Positions 50,871 to 60,806 of a stretch of DNA of 64,000 nt are shown here, one piece after another. Source of the DNA: Streptomyces iranensis (GTDB lineage Bacteria > Actinomycetota > Actinomycetes > Streptomycetales > Streptomycetaceae); contig NZ_JAGGLR010000015.1 of assembly GCF_017874715.1 (NCBI RefSeq), positions 245,774 through 309,773 of the forward strand. Reading direction: 5' to 3'. Positions within the stretch are counted from its first letter, which is position 1, and each line of letters opens with the position of its first letter. Position numbers and translations under genes: made by a program. The notes under the pieces were generated by a model. The model did no database searches. It was not told where the DNA came from and saw only the letters and a list, made by a program, of their open reading frames with translations.

Positions 50871-50909
50871 GGCGCGGGCAGAGCACGTTCCCCCGGCTCT
50901 GCCCGCGCC
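50871..50909. terminator. Bidirectional terminator
   Basis: A perfect 14-bp stem (50871-50884 with 50896-50909) between the convergent anti-sigma-like gene and the L,D-transpeptidase gene. Confidence 0.85.
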
Positions 50910-50918
50910 GCCCCAGGG

Positions 50919-51815
50919 TCACTTGTAGACGACGACCTTGTCGCCCGCCTTCACCCGGTCGAAGAGCGCGGCGATCTTCTTCTTGTCGCGGACGTTGACA
51001 CAGCCGTGTGAGGCGCCGCTGTAGCCGCGGGCGGCGAAGTCCGAGGAGTAGTGCACCGCCTGGCCGCCGCTGAAGAACATCGCGTAGGGCATCGGCGTGT
51101 GATAGATCGTCGAGACATGGTCCCGGCTCTTGAAGTTGACCTGGAACAGCCCCTCCCGGGTCGGGGTGTACTCCGAGCCGAAGCGCACATCCATCGCCGA
51201 CACCACCCGGCCGTCGACCATCCAGGCCAGGGTGCGGCTGGTCTTGCTGATGCACAGCACCCGGCCGGTCAGGCAGCGCTTGTCCGGCTTGGCCAGTGGA
51301 AGGGTGGTCGGCGGGTAGAGCTGGTCGCGCGTGGGCGTCTTCGTGGCCGAGCGCAGTGAGGTCCAGGTGCGCCGGCTCACCGAGCCGGTGGCCGCGAGGC
51401 CGTGGCCCCGCTGGTACGCGCCGACCGACGCCTGCGTGACCGTACCGAAGTACCCGGTCGGGTTCCGGTGGAAGAGGCCGAGCGCGCGCAGCCGGGCCTG
51501 GAGCTCGCGCACCCGGTCCCCGCTGCTGCCGAAGGGGATCACCGGCGGGGCCACCCTCGGCGCGGTGCGCCGCGGCACGGCGGGGGCCGTGGTGCGCGGC
51601 GGGCTCGCCGCCACCCGCTTGGGCTTGGCCTTGTGGGTGTACGTGCGATGCGGCCGGGGCGACGTCTCGCGCGCGGGTGCGCTCGTACTCGTCCGGGCCT
51701 GGGGCCGCTCCTGCCCCCGGCCGTTCACGGTCGCCTCCCCCGGCCGGCACCCGGCGACCAGTGCCGCCGCCGTGGCCGTGGCCAGCGCGGTGCCGACCAC
51801 CGCTGTCCGGTGCAT
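50919..51815 (-). CDS. L,D-transpeptidase lipoprotein with PG-binding domain
   Basis: A 298-aa exported enzyme making 3-3 cross-links in peptidoglycan. A lipobox (LVAGC, Cys23) ends the signal. A Thr/Pro/Arg-rich stalk leads to a PG_binding_1 domain (DRVRELQARLRALGLF, VGAYQRGHGLAATG), then a YkuD domain with HYSSDFAARGYSGASHGCVN, containing the catalytic SHGC motif. The start at 51815 has AGGGGAGGGG; longer in-frame starts lack support. It is convergent with the anti-sigma-like gene through a shared terminator. Confidence 0.92.
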   Translation of the reverse strand: MHRTAVVGTALATATAAALVAGCRPGEATVNGRGQERPQARTSTSAPARETSPRPHRTYTHKAKPKRVAASPPRTTAPAVPRRTAPRVAPPVIPFGSSGDRVRELQARLRALGLFHRNPTGYFGTVTQASVGAYQRGHGLAATGSVSRRTWTSLRSATKTPTRDQLYPPTTLPLAKPDKRCLTGRVLCISKTSRTLAWMVDGRVVSAMDVRFGSEYTPTREGLFQVNFKSRDHVSTIYHTPMPYAMFFSGGQAVHYSSDFAARGYSGASHGCVNVRDKKKIAALFDRVKAGDKVVVYK

Positions 51816-51946
51816 CCGAACCCCTCCCCTGATCTTTTTGCTCTGAATGCTTCCCGGGGCTGCCGTGGGGCGAACATCGACGCATGCTGTGAACAAGGCC
51901 CCGTACCGGGAGAACGCCCGGTATCAGCCATCAGGAGGCGTGACCC

Positions 51947-53536
<1,590 letters not shown>

Positions 53537-53628
53537 GCAAGCGGCCGGGGTGCCGGGGTGCCGGGTTGCCGGGCTGCCACGGCTGACGTCAGTTCCCGGT
53601 CGGGTCCGGGCGAGGCTGTGTGCCCATC

Positions 53629-54405
53629 TCATGCGCCGTAGCGGCGTTGCCGGGCCGAATAGCTGCGCAGGGCGCGCAGAAAGTCGATCTCTCGGAAGGC
53701 GGGCCAGTAGGCCTCGCAGAAGTACAGCTCCGAGTAGGCGCTCTGCCACAGGAGGAAGTTCGACATGCGCTGTTCTCCGCTGGTGCGGATGACGAGGTCC
53801 GGGTCAGGTTGTCCTGCCGTGTAGAGGTGACGGGTGATGTCGTCCGTCGTCAGGCGTGCCGCGAGGTCTTCGAGGGTGGTTCCGGCCGCTGCCTGTTCAT
53901 GGAGCAGTTCGCGCACGGCATCGATGACTTCCTGCCGTCCGCCGTAGCCGATGGCAAGGGTCACCTGTGATCCGGTGGCGCAGCCGCGGGTCGTCTCCAC
54001 CGCTTCCTTGAGGGCGTGGGCCGTGGAGTCGGGCAGGGCGTCGAGGGTTCCCGCTGTGCGCACCTGCCAGCGGGCGTCAGGACGAGCGAGATGCACTGCC
54101 ACCACCTGCTCAATCACCTGCATGAGAAAGGACACCTCGGTGTCGCCGCGGCGCCGCAGGTTCTCCGTGGAGCAGACGAAGACCGTCACGTGCTTGATGC
54201 CGGCCGCCTCGCACCAGGACAGCACGTTCTCCACGTGTTCGGCACCGTACCGATGGCCGATGCTCGGGTTGGCCATCCCCATCTGGCGGGCCCATCTGCG
54301 GTTTCCGTCCATGATCAGGCCGATGTGCTCGGGCAGCGGCCCCGCCGCGGTCTGCCGCCGCAGCCGACGGGCGTACAGGGCGTAGAAGAGATCGGCGGTG
54401 CGCAT
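53629..54405 (-). CDS. cis-Prenyltransferase (UppS-like), accessory copy
   Basis: A 258-aa Z-type prenyl diphosphate synthase. It has the first-Asp motif LIMDGNRRWARQMG, FVCSTENLRRR, IGYGGRQEVIDAVRELL and the closing RTSGEQRMSNFLLWQSAYSE. All catalytic positions are kept, so it is likely active, making a polyprenyl or short cis-prenyl diphosphate. The gene is away from the usual cell-wall locus and is divergent from a PadR-methyltransferase fusion. Base composition is lower in GC than its neighbours. It is probably a second, specialised copy rather than the essential one. Confidence 0.9.
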   Translation of the reverse strand: MRTADLFYALYARRLRRQTAAGPLPEHIGLIMDGNRRWARQMGMANPSIGHRYGAEHVENVLSWCEAAGIKHVTVFVCSTENLRRRGDTEVSFLMQVIEQVVAVHLARPDARWQVRTAGTLDALPDSTAHALKEAVETTRGCATGSQVTLAIGYGGRQEVIDAVRELLHEQAAAGTTLEDLAARLTTDDITRHLYTAGQPDPDLVIRTSGEQRMSNFLLWQSAYSELYFCEAYWPAFREIDFLRALRSYSARQRRYGA

Positions 54406-54448
54406 GGTGAGGCCTTTCGCACGGTGTCCGTCGTTTCATCGCTACGGA

Positions 54449-54479
54449 TACTACGCGGCACGTACTACGCGCTGTGTAG
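54449..54479. promoter_or_regulatory. Operator-like repeats between cis-prenyltransferase and PadR-MT genes
   Basis: TACTACGCG occurs twice 14 bases apart (54449-54457, 54463-54471). The second copy forms a near-palindrome CTACGCGCTGTGTAG (54465-54479). This lies in the 125-base divergent spacer and is a plausible binding site for the adjacent PadR-type domain. Confidence 0.5.
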
Positions 54480-54530
54480 CATAAGGGGAACGCGTTCCGG
54501 AGCCGGAAGCCGACCACAGCTGGAGAAGCC

Positions 54531-55568
54531 ATGCGCACCAACGACGCCCAGATGCTCGTGCTGTGCGCACTGACCGACGGGCCGCTGCACGGGTATGCCA
54601 TCAACGCGGCCATCGAGCAGGTCTCCGGTCACCGCCTCGGGCCCGGGAGCCTGTACGGAGCCTTGGCCCGTCTGCAGGCGAAGCAGCTGGTGAAGCCCCT
54701 GGAGGAAAAGGGCCGCCAACGCCCGTTCTGCCTCACGCCCGCGGGGCGGGAGCTGCTCGAGCGGGAGGCGCACTCCATGGCCCGCCTGTCCGGGCGCGTA
54801 TTCGAGAGCGCTGTTCCTGACGAGGTCAGCTATCTCGACCAACTGGCCGCGACGGACGCGGCGCGTTCCTACAAAAGCGTCATGCTCGACGCACTGGATA
54901 CCCGGCCCGGCGAGACCGCACTCGATCTGGGCTGCGGACCGGGCACGGATCTCAGCACCCTCGCCAAGGCGGTCGGTCCGTCCGGCAGGGTGATCGGCAT
55001 CGACTCCAGCCAGAAGATGGTTGAGCAGGCGCGCAGGCGTACGGAAGATCTGTCCGCGGTCGAGGTGGAGCTGGGCGAGATCCACACGCTCCCGCTCGAA
55101 GACGGCGGCATCGACCGTGCCCGGACCGACCGCGTGCTCCAGCACGTGGCGGACCCGGCCCAGGCACTCGCGGAGGTCCGGCGTGTCCTGTGCCCAGGCG
55201 GCAGACTCGTCATGGGCGAACCCGACTGGGATTCGTTGACCATCGACTACCCCGACCTCGAGGTCTCGCGTGCTTACACCCGCCACGTGACGGACAAGAT
55301 CGTGCGCAACGGGGTCATCGGCCGTCAGCTGGCCCGGCTCGCGGTGGATGCGGGATTCGCGGTGCCGACCGTCGTCCCGATCACCTCGGTCTTTCGTGAT
55401 GTTCGGGCCGCGGACCAGGTCCTCGGCCTTCAGCGCAACACCGAGCGCGCCGTGTCCGCGGGCTACCTGCCCGCCCTGGCATCACAGAGGTGGCTCGACC
55501 ATCTCGCCACGGGATCCTTCTTCGCCGCGGTGACGCTGTACGTCGTCGTCGCGGAAGCCACCTCGTAG
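54531..55568 (+). CDS. PadR-type HTH fused to SAM methyltransferase
   Basis: A 345-aa two-domain protein. Residues about 1-85 are a PadR winged helix (LCALTDGPLHGYAINAAIEQ, GPGSLYGALARLQAKQLV). About 100-345 are a class I SAM methyltransferase with motif I LDLGCGPGTD, the acidic VIGIDSSQKMVEQAR, and the VLCPGGRLVMGEPDW segment of UbiE/MenG-like enzymes. Such a fusion suggests a regulator whose DNA binding responds to SAM or to the methylated compound. It is divergent from the cis-prenyltransferase, whose product it might modify. ATG 54531 has GGAGAAGCC upstream. Confidence 0.85.
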   Translation: MRTNDAQMLVLCALTDGPLHGYAINAAIEQVSGHRLGPGSLYGALARLQAKQLVKPLEEKGRQRPFCLTPAGRELLEREAHSMARLSGRVFESAVPDEVSYLDQLAATDAARSYKSVMLDALDTRPGETALDLGCGPGTDLSTLAKAVGPSGRVIGIDSSQKMVEQARRRTEDLSAVEVELGEIHTLPLEDGGIDRARTDRVLQHVADPAQALAEVRRVLCPGGRLVMGEPDWDSLTIDYPDLEVSRAYTRHVTDKIVRNGVIGRQLARLAVDAGFAVPTVVPITSVFRDVRAADQVLGLQRNTERAVSAGYLPALASQRWLDHLATGSFFAAVTLYVVVAEATS

Positions 55569-55805
55569 CCGTGGATGCTGACCGGCCGGCCGCCTCTGCC
55601 GCGGACTGGCCATTCCCGCCTTGGGCAGGGTCGTGCCGCCCGTCCTTGCCGGTGCTGGTGAGCGGGGTCGGCATCTGCGGGCATGCCCACGTTCCGGCGG
55701 ACCGGTCTCATGTCCCACCGTCACGTGTCGTCGGTGGCGTTCTTGTCGCGCAGGGACGCGGGCTTCCTCAACCCCCTTGTCAGGGGGAGGGGCGACACTG
55801 GAGTC

Positions 55806-56021
55806 ATGTCGTCGTCACCCCGCCGCACCTGCCCGGTCTGCACCCGAGAGATCGCGGTCGTCGGCGGGCGCTTCGCCCGCCATGACCCGCCGGGACGGCG
55901 CTCCGCGTACGAGCTGATCTCCTGCCCCGGCTCGCGGCGGATCGCGCCGCTGCTCACCACTCCTCCGAAACTGTTCGGCGAGGAGGAACCCCCGACCACG
56001 GGCCAGCAGGCGCTGTTCTAG
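55806..56021 (+). CDS. Small Cys-containing protein, function unknown
   Basis: A 71-aa protein starting MSSSPRRTCPVCTREIAVVG, with a CxxC knuckle and a third Cys in LISCPGSRR; a His lies between them (RFARHDPPG). It may bind zinc. Similar short CPVC proteins occur in Streptomyces, but I do not recognise a named family. ATG 55806 follows TGGAGTC. The 237 bases before it hold no gene. Confidence 0.65.
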   Translation: MSSSPRRTCPVCTREIAVVGGRFARHDPPGRRSAYELISCPGSRRIAPLLTTPPKLFGEEEPPTTGQQALF

Positions 56022-56177
56022 CCCGCGCCGGATCGTGCCGCCTGCGGCGGGCTGTTCCCCTATCCCGCCCCTTCCCGAAACTGGAGCTCCGCCCCAGACC
56101 CCGGCCGAACGCCCCGGACCCCCGGATACACACGGGCATCCACTCCGTCGACGTGCCGACCGCGCTCACGACGGCAA

Positions 56178-56352
56178 CGGTTGGTTTGCCGATCCCCGGG
56201 GGTCCAGGGGGCGAAGTGAAACTGGGGCTTCGGCCCGAACTCCGTTTGGGCGGCCTGGATGCGCGTGGGCATCCGCCTGGTGATCGGCCCGTGTGTGCAG
56301 GTGGTGTTCGCGGTGGTGGCGGTTGGTTTGCCGATCCCCGGGGGTCCAGGGG
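56178..56352. repeat. 33-base perfect direct repeat
   Basis: Copies at 56178-56210 and 56320-56352 are identical. Each begins CGGTTGGTTTGCCGATCC and ends GGGGGTCCAGGGG. Confidence 0.9.
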
Positions 56353-56532
56353 CGGAGCCCCCTGGTTGCGGGAAGGGGCGGGGAGGGGAAAGACCCGTCG
56401 GCCCGCCGCCCTGGCGTGCCAGTGCGTTTGGGGGTGTCCGAGGGCTCCGCCGCAGGGCTCCGGGGTCCAGGGGCGATGTCCCTGGTTGTGGGGAGGGGCG
56501 GGGAGGGGGAAGACCCGTCGGCCCGCCGCCCC
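56341..56532. repeat. ~70-base imperfect direct repeat
   Basis: Copies at 56341-56411 and 56462-56532 share GGGGTCCAGGGGCG, CCTGGTTG, GGGGCGGGGAGGGG and AGACCCGTCGGCCCGCCGCC. The first copy overlaps the second 33-base repeat. Confidence 0.85.
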
Positions 56533-56542
56533 AGCGGCCCCG

Positions 56543-57256
56543 TTACGCCGCGCCCACCAGCCGGGAGGCGATCGTCACCCCCGGACTCGCCTCCGTCAGC
56601 GCCTCCACCAACTGGTCACCGGCCGCCTTCAGCGCCGTGTCGTCCATCGGTCCCAGCGCGTCCAGCACGAACATCGCCCGGGTGGTGTCATGCGTGAGCC
56701 GGGTGCGGGTGCACTGGCGCCAGTTCCAGCGGCGGCAGGTGGCGCCCGTGTCGTCCCGCCAGACCACCTCGCCGGGCGCCGGGTGCTCGATCACGGGCTC
56801 GCCCCCGGCCGTCGTCTCGAAGGTCTCGTCGCCCTCGGCGCGCACGAGCCGGGCCGCGCCCACGTAGTGGTCGAGGTCCTCGCCGCCGAGCGGGATCACA
56901 TGTCCGACCGAGATCGCGTTGTAGATGTCGGTCAGCCGGTCGACCCGGGGCAGCCCGGCGGAGACCCGCCGCAGCAGCGCCTCCGCGCTGGGCCGGGTGC
57001 GCTGCGGCTTCGCGCCGAAGGCGCGGAACGCCTCGCGCCAGGCGGCCAGATGCGGATGTTCCTCCACCGGGCCGTCCCCGAACCGCTCCCGCGCCGCCGA
57101 CTCGGCGCCGGCCAGGAGCCGCTCGCTCAGCTCGTCGCCGGGCCCGGGAAGCAGTCCCTCGGCGGTGATGAGCAGCGCCCGGTAGTCGGGGCGCAGGGCG
57201 AGTACGGCGGGGTCGATGGTGGCGGATTCCAGCCAGGCTGCGGCGTCGAACGTCAT
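56543..57256 (-). CDS. B3/B4 tRNA-binding/editing domain protein
   Basis: A 237-aa protein of the stand-alone B3/B4 family, related to the editing domain of the phenylalanyl-tRNA synthetase beta chain. Landmarks are AWREAFRAFGAKPQRTRPSA, LPRVDRLTDIYNAISVGHVI and the PLGGEDLDHY turn. A role in hydrolysing mischarged tRNA or a related ligand is family inference. The start at 57256 gives MTFDAAAWLESATID, and the open frame upstream has no family match. Its stop abuts the repeat region. Confidence 0.85.
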   Translation of the reverse strand: MTFDAAAWLESATIDPAVLALRPDYRALLITAEGLLPGPGDELSERLLAGAESAARERFGDGPVEEHPHLAAWREAFRAFGAKPQRTRPSAEALLRRVSAGLPRVDRLTDIYNAISVGHVIPLGGEDLDHYVGAARLVRAEGDETFETTAGGEPVIEHPAPGEVVWRDDTGATCRRWNWRQCTRTRLTHDTTRAMFVLDALGPMDDTALKAAGDQLVEALTEASPGVTIASRLVGAA

Positions 57257-57378
57257 GCGGTCCACTATGGCATACGGTGCGGTGCAGTGTGATGTACGGC
57301 TTCGGGGGCCACCCCCACCCTGGAGACGGCGGGTGCCCCGATGGTGGCGTATGGGCCGGAAGCGGAACGCTCTACGGC

Positions 57379-58632
57379 ATGACCACACGTACTTCCGACT
57401 CCGGCCCGCGCCGCCGGGCCCTGCTGGCCGCCACCGCCCTCGCCGCGGTAGGGGTAGGGGCGGGGGTGGGGGTGGCGCAGCCGAAGGCGGTCGCCGCCCC
57501 GGCCGCGCGGCGGGTGCGGCTGACGCTGCCCGCGCCCACCGGACCGTACCCCGTGGGCACGGTCTCGCACCGCCTCGTCGATCACGGCCGGCCCGATCCC
57601 TGGGTCGCCTCCCGGCCGTCGCGTGAGCTGATGGTCAGCGTCCGCTATCCGGCCCGGGACGTCGAGCGGTATCCGCGCGCCGCGCAGCTTTCGCCGGGCG
57701 AGGCAGCCGGTTTCGACCGGCTGAACAGCTTCGGGGGCGTGCCGCGGGGCAGCGTCGACTGGGCGGCGACGCGCACCTTCGCGCACCAGGGGGCCCCGCC
57801 CGCGAGGGCGCGTCGGGGCGCCGCGCGCCCGGTGGTGCTCTACTCGTCGGGTGTCGGCGACCCCCGTTCGCTGGGCACCACGCTCACCGACGAGCTGGCG
57901 TCGCGCGGCTATGTCGTGGTCTGTGTCGACCACACCTACGACGCGTCGGCGGTCGAGTTCCCGGATGGCCGGATCGAGACCAGCCGGCTGCCGGAGGAGT
58001 ACGAACGGGCCGAGCGGGAGGGCACGGTCGTCGAGTTGCTGCGGAAGACCTGTGCGGTGCGAGTGGCGGATCTTCGCTTCGTTCTCGACCAGCTGCCGGC
58101 GATCGCCCCGACACCGTTCGCCATCGGCGCGTTCGGGCAGTCGGCGGGCGGCTTCGCGGCCCTTCAGGCGATGCACGACGACCGGCGGATCGCGGCGGCC
58201 GCGAATCTGGACGGGGTGCTGGCCTACGTCCAGGAGGATCAGGACCCCGGCCCCCTCTCCACGGTCGCCGCGGACGGTGTGGACCGCCCCGTGCTGCTCC
58301 TGGGCAAGGACGGAAACGACCACCACACCGTGCCGTCGTGGGGTGCGCTGTGGGAGCACAGTTCGGGTCCGCGCCTCGATCTGACGCTGCTCGGTTCGGG
58401 CCATGCGACCTACACCGACGCCACGTCGATGCTGCCTCGGATCGCCGCGCGGTTGGGCCTGCCGAAGGAGATGGTGACCGGGGCGATCGGCACGGTCGCC
58501 CCGAAGCGGGCGGTGGCCGTCCAGCGCGCGTATGTCCCGGCGTTCTTCGACCGCGAGCTGCGCCACCGCGATGACGCCGGGCTGCTGGACGGTCCGTCGG
58601 CCCGCTACCCGGAGGTGCGATTCGTCGGCTAG
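57379..58632 (+). CDS. Exported alpha/beta hydrolase (PAF-acetylhydrolase-like)
   Basis: A 417-aa hydrolase. The N-terminus PRRRALLAATALAAVGVGAG looks like a Tat-type (twin-Arg) signal. The body fits platelet-activating-factor acetylhydrolase-like lipases/esterases: a Pro-rich start, LMVSVRYPARD, VVLYSSGVGDPRSL, the nucleophile elbow FGQSAGGFAAL (Ser), ANLDGVL, and a late His in GSGHATYTDA. The substrate is unknown. ATG 57379 has no strong RBS; it lies 122 bases from the divergent B3/B4 gene. Confidence 0.85.
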   Translation: MTTRTSDSGPRRRALLAATALAAVGVGAGVGVAQPKAVAAPAARRVRLTLPAPTGPYPVGTVSHRLVDHGRPDPWVASRPSRELMVSVRYPARDVERYPRAAQLSPGEAAGFDRLNSFGGVPRGSVDWAATRTFAHQGAPPARARRGAARPVVLYSSGVGDPRSLGTTLTDELASRGYVVVCVDHTYDASAVEFPDGRIETSRLPEEYERAEREGTVVELLRKTCAVRVADLRFVLDQLPAIAPTPFAIGAFGQSAGGFAALQAMHDDRRIAAAANLDGVLAYVQEDQDPGPLSTVAADGVDRPVLLLGKDGNDHHTVPSWGALWEHSSGPRLDLTLLGSGHATYTDATSMLPRIAARLGLPKEMVTGAIGTVAPKRAVAVQRAYVPAFFDRELRHRDDAGLLDGPSARYPEVRFVG

Positions 58633-58653
58633 CCCGCCACTCGGGCCGGGGGC

Positions 58654-58800
58654 CTAGAACAGCCCCAGCTGCGCGGTGAGCAATGCGAGGACTACGACGA
58701 GCGACCAGCCCAGCAGATGCTCCAACAGGTGGTCCTCGCCGTCGGAGGGGCCTCCGGCGCGGGCGTGGAGGCCGGTGCGGCGCGCCGCGATGTCGGTCAT
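58654..58800 (-). CDS. SCO1431-type mini membrane protein (48 aa)
   Basis: A 48-aa frame too short for most gene finders: MTDIAARRTGLHARAGG..., an acidic DGEDHLLEHLLGW segment, then one membrane helix (SLVVVLALLTAQLGLF) at the very C-terminus. Size, acidic run and helix fit the Streptomyces SCO1431 family of small membrane proteins, function unknown. The start at 58800 has AGAGGA about nine bases upstream. It is divergent from the amidase gene. Confidence 0.7.
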   Translation of the reverse strand: MTDIAARRTGLHARAGGPSDGEDHLLEHLLGWSLVVVLALLTAQLGLF

Positions 58801-58838
58801 GCGGGTGTCCTCTGTGCTCAGCGATGATCGTGGTGAAC

Positions 58839-58858
58839 GTGATGAAAAAGGTCATCAC
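58839..58858. promoter_or_regulatory. Inverted repeat between mini membrane protein and amidase genes
   Basis: GTGATGA-AAAAGG-TCATCAC, perfect 7+7 with a 6-base spacer, in the 131-base divergent spacer. It is operator-like. Confidence 0.45.
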
Positions 58859-58931
58859 CGTTGCCCAGGGTGCGTCGAGCGGCCACCTGGGGTAAAGGGG
58901 GAGTGGCCGAACTCACCCGAGGAGGTCCACG

Positions 58932-60356
58932 GTGACCAGCGTCATTCCCAAGGGTCTGGGCGAGCAGATCCGCGCCCTGGCCGGGGGCGAGGTGACCTCC
59001 CGTGCGCTGGTCGAGCAGTCGCTCCGGCGCATCGCCGAGACCCAGCCCACGCTCAACGCGTTCCGCCGCGTCCGCGCCGAGGCCGCCCTGCGCGAGGCCG
59101 CCGAGGCGGACCGGCGGCTGGCGGCGGGGGAGCGGCTGCCGCTGCTCGGTGTCCCGCTCGCGGTCAAGGACGATACGGACGTGGCGGGCGAGCCCACCGC
59201 CTTCGGCTGCTGCGGCGACTTCCCCGCCAAGACCGAGGACGGCGAGGCGGTACGGCGGCTGAAGGCGGCCGGGGCCGTGATCGTCGGCAAGACCAACACC
59301 CCCGAGCTGGGCCAGTGGCCGTTCACCGAGGGCCCCGCCTTCGGCGACACCCGCAACCCCTGGAGCCCGGAGCACACCCCCGGCGGCTCCTCCGGCGGCG
59401 GCGCGGCCGCCGTCGCCGCCGGGCTGGTTCCCGCCGCGCTCGGCTCGGACGGCGCGGGCTCGGTCCGCATCCCCGCCGCCTGGACGCATCTCATCGGCAT
59501 CAAGCCCCAGCGCGGCCGGATCTCCACCTGGCCGGACATCGAAGCCTTCAACGGCATCACCTGCAACGGCCCGCTGGCCCGTACGGTCGCCGACGCGGCG
59601 CTGCTGCTGCATGTCGCGACCGGCAACCACGAGGGGGAGCTGCACCGCCCGGAGCCCGTGGACGTGCTGTCCGCGGTGGGCCGTGACCCGGGGCGGCTGC
59701 GGATCGCCCTGTCGTTCAAGACGGCCTTCACCGGCACCCCGAAGAGTCTGGACCCGGTGGTGCGGGCCGCCATCGTCCGGCTCGCCGAGCGGCTGGCGAC
59801 CCTCGGCCACGAGGTGGTGGAGGCCGAGCCGCGCTACGGGCTCGTGGGCTTCTCCTTCCTGCCGCGCGCCACGGCCGGGCTCACCGAATGGTCCGGCCGG
59901 GTCCCCGATCCGCTGCTGCTGGACATCCGCACCCGCGGCGCCGTCCGCAACGGCCGTCTGCTGGGCGGTGCACCGCTGCGGTGGGCGCGGTCGTACGAGA
60001 AGCCGCTGCGGCGCCAGGTCGGGGCGATCTTCGACCGCTTCGACGTGGTCCTCTCCCCGACGACGGCCACCCCGCCGCTGCGGATCGGCGCCATGGCCAA
60101 TCTGTCCGGGTGGCGTACGGATCGGGCCATGATCGCGGCGTGCCCGTACGCCTGGCCGTGGAACGTGCTGGGCTGGCCCGCGATGAACGTCCCCGCCGGG
60201 TTCGCCGACCCCGGGCACCGCACGCTGCCGCTCGGCGCCCAGTTCCTCGGCCCGGCCAACAGCGAGCCCGTGCTCATCTCGCTGGCGGCCCAGCTGGAGG
60301 CCGACCAGCGGTGGTACGAGCGGTGGCCGCAGGTGTCCCGCCCCGGCCCGCAGTGA
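58932..60356 (+). CDS. Amidase (amidase signature family)
   Basis: A 474-aa cytoplasmic amidase. The Ser-Ser-Lys triad is visible: Lys in LAVKDDTDVAG, the first Ser in TPGGSSGGGAAAVAAG and the nucleophile region GSDGAGSVRIPAAW. It hydrolyses carboxamides; the substrate is not predictable, and it is not GatA because no gatB/gatC is near and the sequence is closer to bacterial general amidases. GTG 58932 has a strong GAGGAGG. A short inverted repeat with TTCTCTCA/TGAGAGA follows the stop. Confidence 0.9.
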   Translation: MTSVIPKGLGEQIRALAGGEVTSRALVEQSLRRIAETQPTLNAFRRVRAEAALREAAEADRRLAAGERLPLLGVPLAVKDDTDVAGEPTAFGCCGDFPAKTEDGEAVRRLKAAGAVIVGKTNTPELGQWPFTEGPAFGDTRNPWSPEHTPGGSSGGGAAAVAAGLVPAALGSDGAGSVRIPAAWTHLIGIKPQRGRISTWPDIEAFNGITCNGPLARTVADAALLLHVATGNHEGELHRPEPVDVLSAVGRDPGRLRIALSFKTAFTGTPKSLDPVVRAAIVRLAERLATLGHEVVEAEPRYGLVGFSFLPRATAGLTEWSGRVPDPLLLDIRTRGAVRNGRLLGGAPLRWARSYEKPLRRQVGAIFDRFDVVLSPTTATPPLRIGAMANLSGWRTDRAMIAACPYAWPWNVLGWPAMNVPAGFADPGHRTLPLGAQFLGPANSEPVLISLAAQLEADQRWYERWPQVSRPGPQ

Positions 60357-60471
60357 GCCTTCTCTCATACTTTTCGGACATACCTGCTTGAGAGAGAAAT
60401 GCCAGGTCACGGCTACCTCCGGTAATGAGGAGGTGCCATCTCGCATGGTCACAAGCGTGCGAACGGATCGC

Positions 60472-60477
60472 TACACT
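60472..60477 (+). promoter_or_regulatory. Candidate -10 box of the surface-polymer operon
   Basis: TACACT ends eight bases before the ATG at 60486, which would give a leaderless or near-leaderless transcript. No convincing -35 is at the expected spacing. Confidence 0.35.
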
Positions 60478-60485
60478 TCCGCCAC

Positions 60486-60806
60486 ATGGTGAAGAGGGTG
60501 ACCGAAAAGCGTCGGAGAAGAAAACAGAAGGGTCAGATATTCGTCAATGCCTCCGGTGGCCGGAGACAGCTCCTGGCGCTCGCGGCGCTGGCTGTCGGCT
60601 GTGCCTGCGTCGGTTATCTGCTGCTGCTCGTGGCCGCCCTGTCCGGTGTGCTGTGGCAGGACGGCCAGGAGCCGCCGAAGACCGCCGAGCGGTCCACCAC
60701 CGGTAGCGCCCCGACCGCGGAGCCCTGGCCCAGTTCGTACACCTACGGCACCGCGGTGACCGATCCCCTTGCCGCCGACTCACCGTCCGGGGGCGGCCCC
60801 TGGTGA
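60486..60806 (+). CDS. Small single-pass membrane protein of the surface-polymer operon
   Basis: A 106-aa protein. A strongly basic N-terminus (VTEKRRRRKQKGQ) is followed by one helix (LLALAALAVGCACVGYLLLL) and a short Pro/Thr/Ser-rich exported tail. It is not recognised. Its stop overlaps the next start by four bases (GTGA), so it is translated with the deacetylase/glycosyltransferase and may be its small partner. Confidence 0.7.
   Translation: MVKRVTEKRRRRKQKGQIFVNASGGRRQLLALAALAVGCACVGYLLLLVAALSGVLWQDGQEPPKTAERSTTGSAPTAEPWPSSYTYGTAVTDPLAADSPSGGGPW

Larger units (their letters stand above)
56022..56542. other. Repeat-rich spacer
   Basis: 521 bases without a convincing gene. Most of it is built from the duplicated GGGGTCCAGGGG-type blocks listed separately. 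Open frames here have repeat-driven composition. Confidence 0.6.

Noticed and set aside
53629..56021. A terpenoid biosynthetic gene cluster
   Set aside because: Only one prenyltransferase and one methyltransferase-regulator; no cyclase, P450 or transporter genes follow.
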